Assembly (NCBI GenBank): GCA_041497995.1
Contig: JBGQHM010000387.1
Span: forward strand, 1 to 6,531
Direction of reading: 5' to 3'
DNA length: 6,531 bases
Source: DATKMS01 sp041497995
Lineage (GTDB): Bacteria; Desulfobacterota; Binatia; HRBIN30
This document shows, one piece after another, positions 5,136 through 6,531 of the stretch (positions are counted from its first letter, which is position 1; each line of letters starts with the position of its first letter). The translations under genes were made by a program, and so were the position numbers. The notes under the pieces are model-generated. The model did not search any database. It saw only the letters and a program-made list of their open reading frames with translations, and had not been told where the DNA came from.

Positions 5136-6531
5136 CGGCGGATGCGTCGCATCTGAATTACTCGGCGCTGCTGCGTCAGAGTAAGCGCCTCGACGTCTCG
5201 CACTGCACGCGGACGATGCGGCTGGCGGTGTTGTCCGACGCTGCGGTGCCCCAGATTGTTCCACTGCTCAAGGTGCTCTTGGCGCAGAAGGGGATTCGCG
5301 CGGACGTGTTCTTGGCAGAATACGACGCCATCGAGCTCGAGGTGTTCAATCCGCAGTCGACGCTGTACAGCTTCGCGCCCGACGCGGTGGTGCTCTTGAA
5401 CGCGCTCAACGCCCTGCGTCTCAAATACTATCGGCAGGCGGCGGACCGGTCCCAGTTCGAAAGGGGCATCGTCCGGCAGACGGCAGCGCTCTGGGACACG
5501 CTCAGTGATCGCTCGCCGGCGCTGATCGTTCAGAGCAACTACGTGCTGCCGTATGAGCGCCAGTTCGGCAACTTCGACCACAAGGTGGGCGAAACGTTCT
5601 ATCCGATGGTGGTACGGCTGAACGCGGCGACCACGGAGATGGCGCGCGAGCGGCCGCAGGTGTTGATCAACGATGTCGAGTCGCTGGCGTCGTACGTCGG
5701 GCGCAAGCACTGGTCCGACGAGAAGCTGTGGACGCTCGCCAAGGCGTTCTGCGCGCTGGAGCACCTGCCGCTAGTGGCGCAGAACGTTGTCGATATCTTG
5801 TTGTCGAACGCCGGGCACGTGGTGAAATGCGTCGTGACCGACCTCGACAATACGTTGTGGGGCGGCGTCATCGGCGACGATGGCATGGAGGGTATCGCCC
5901 TCGGGCCATTCGGTGAAGGCGAGCCGTTCTTCCGGCTGCAGCACTACCTGCTGGATCTCAAGCGCCGCGGCATCGTCCTCGCCGTGTGCAGCAAGAACGA
6001 CGAGGCCACCGCGTTGGAGCCGTTCGCATCGCATCCCGAGATGGTGTTGCGCCAGGACGACGTCGCGGTGTTCGTCGCGAATTGGAATCCGAAGCCGGAC
6101 AACATCCGTCACATCAAAGAGACGCTGAACATTAGCTACGACTCGATGGTGTTCCTGGACGACAACGCGTTTGAGCGCCAGCTCGTACGCGAAACGTTGC
6201 CCGAAGTGATCGTGCCCGAGTTGCCGGACGACCCGGCTGACTACGTCCGGGCTATAGCCGAGCTCAACCTGTTCGAAGTGACGTCGTTCTCTGACGAGGA
6301 CCGGCGGCGCGCCGAGCTGTACCGCGACAACGCACGGCGCCAGACTCTGCAAACCGCCTTCACGGACATCACCGAGTATCTGCGTTCGCTCGATATGCGC
6401 GTGACCATGCGACGCTTCGACGCCTTTCATTTGCCGCGCATCGCCCAACTTATCCAGCGCAGCAATCAGTTCAATCTGACCACCCGGCGCTACAGCGTGG
6501 CAGAGTGCACGGCGATGGCGGAGCGCGAGGA
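5129..6531 (+). CDS. FkbH-like HAD-IIIC family protein, 3' end beyond window
   Basis: The frame is open from GTG 5129 to the right edge (467 complete codons); FkbH-like proteins usually run to about 550-650 residues, so the C-terminus is missing. The start overlaps the SDR stop by 7 bases. Residues about 1-200 form the FkbH-type N-terminal domain ('YDAIELEVFNPQSTLYSF' is typical). The HAD domain follows: 'TDLDNTLWGG' with Asp238 and Asp240, 'VCSKND' with Cys287, Ser288 and Asn290, 'NWNPKPDNI' with Lys322, and 'FLDDNAFER' with Asp344 and Asp345. All four HAD motifs are intact. 'RSNQFNLTTRRY' near the edge begins the acyltransferase-like C-terminal part. In polyketide pathways FkbH proteins load a glyceryl group from 1,3-bisphosphoglycerate onto an acyl carrier protein, releasing phosphate. 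No polyketide synthase is seen here, so a carrier-bound glyceryl or related acyl group for glycan decoration is my inference. Family assignment is secure. Confidence 0.93.
   Translation, partial: MLTADASHLNYSALLRQSKRLDVSHCTRTMRLAVLSDAAVPQIVPLLKVLLAQKGIRADVFLAEYDAIELEVFNPQSTLYSFAPDAVVLLNALNALRLKYYRQAADRSQFERGIVRQTAALWDTLSDRSPALIVQSNYVLPYERQFGNFDHKVGETFYPMVVRLNAATTEMARERPQVLINDVESLASYVGRKHWSDEKLWTLAKAFCALEHLPLVAQNVVDILLSNAGHVVKCVVTDLDNTLWGGVIGDDGMEGIALGPFGEGEPFFRLQHYLLDLKRRGIVLAVCSKNDEATALEPFASHPEMVLRQDDVAVFVANWNPKPDNIRHIKETLNISYDSMVFLDDNAFERQLVRETLPEVIVPELPDDPADYVRAIAELNLFEVTSFSDEDRRRAELYRDNARRQTLQTAFTDITEYLRSLDMRVTMRRFDAFHLPRIAQLIQRSNQFNLTTRRYSVAECTAMAERE

Noticed and set aside
5123..6448. 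Two long - strand open frames (about 213 and 225 codons) opposite the FkbH-like gene.
   Set aside because: The + strand frame carries every HAD motif. The antisense frames have no motif and arise from the GC-skewed third codon positions.

Overview
The window is a GC-rich, densely packed stretch of bacterial chromosome with seven genes, all on the + strand. Gaps are 14-16 bases in the first half, and the genes overlap by 4-7 bases in the second half. No promoter, terminator, RNA gene, repeat array or mobile element is visible, so it reads as the middle of one long operon whose two ends lie outside the window. The gene types (a membrane acyltransferase, a membrane-anchored SGNH esterase and glycosyltransferases) suggest a surface-polysaccharide locus, probably in a Gram-negative organism. 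High GC, GTG starts and strongly GC-rich third codon positions would fit many Proteobacteria, Myxococcota-like or Acidobacteria-like lineages. The sequence alone does not settle the phylum.

Layout. Bases 1-332 hold the 3' end of a gene resembling the C-terminal tail of a polytopic membrane glycosyltransferase. Next come an MBOAT O-acyltransferase (347-1765) and an N-terminally anchored SGNH hydrolase/acyltransferase (1780-2898). This is the same kind of pair as AlgI with AlgJ/AlgX, PatA with PatB, and DltB with DltD, which move acyl groups across the membrane onto glycans. A cytoplasmic GT4 glycosyltransferase follows (2915-4000). The second half is a translationally coupled acyl-thioester set: a MaoC-type hotdog hydratase (3997-4419), a FabG-like short-chain reductase (4416-5135) and an FkbH-like HAD-IIIC protein (5129 to beyond the right edge).

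Working model (inference): the MaoC, SDR and FkbH-like proteins make or tailor an unusual hydroxylated acyl group, perhaps glyceryl- or 3-hydroxyacyl-, on a carrier protein encoded just outside the window. The MBOAT/SGNH pair, or a soluble transferase not seen here, would then attach it to a glycan assembled by the glycosyltransferases. That would resemble the Dlt system, in which an MBOAT takes its acyl group from a carrier protein. The families are clear; the acyl group, the carrier and the acceptor are not visible. Two details stand out: the SDR appears to lack the Asn of the usual Asn-Ser-Tyr-Lys tetrad, and the FkbH-like protein occurs with no polyketide synthase in view.
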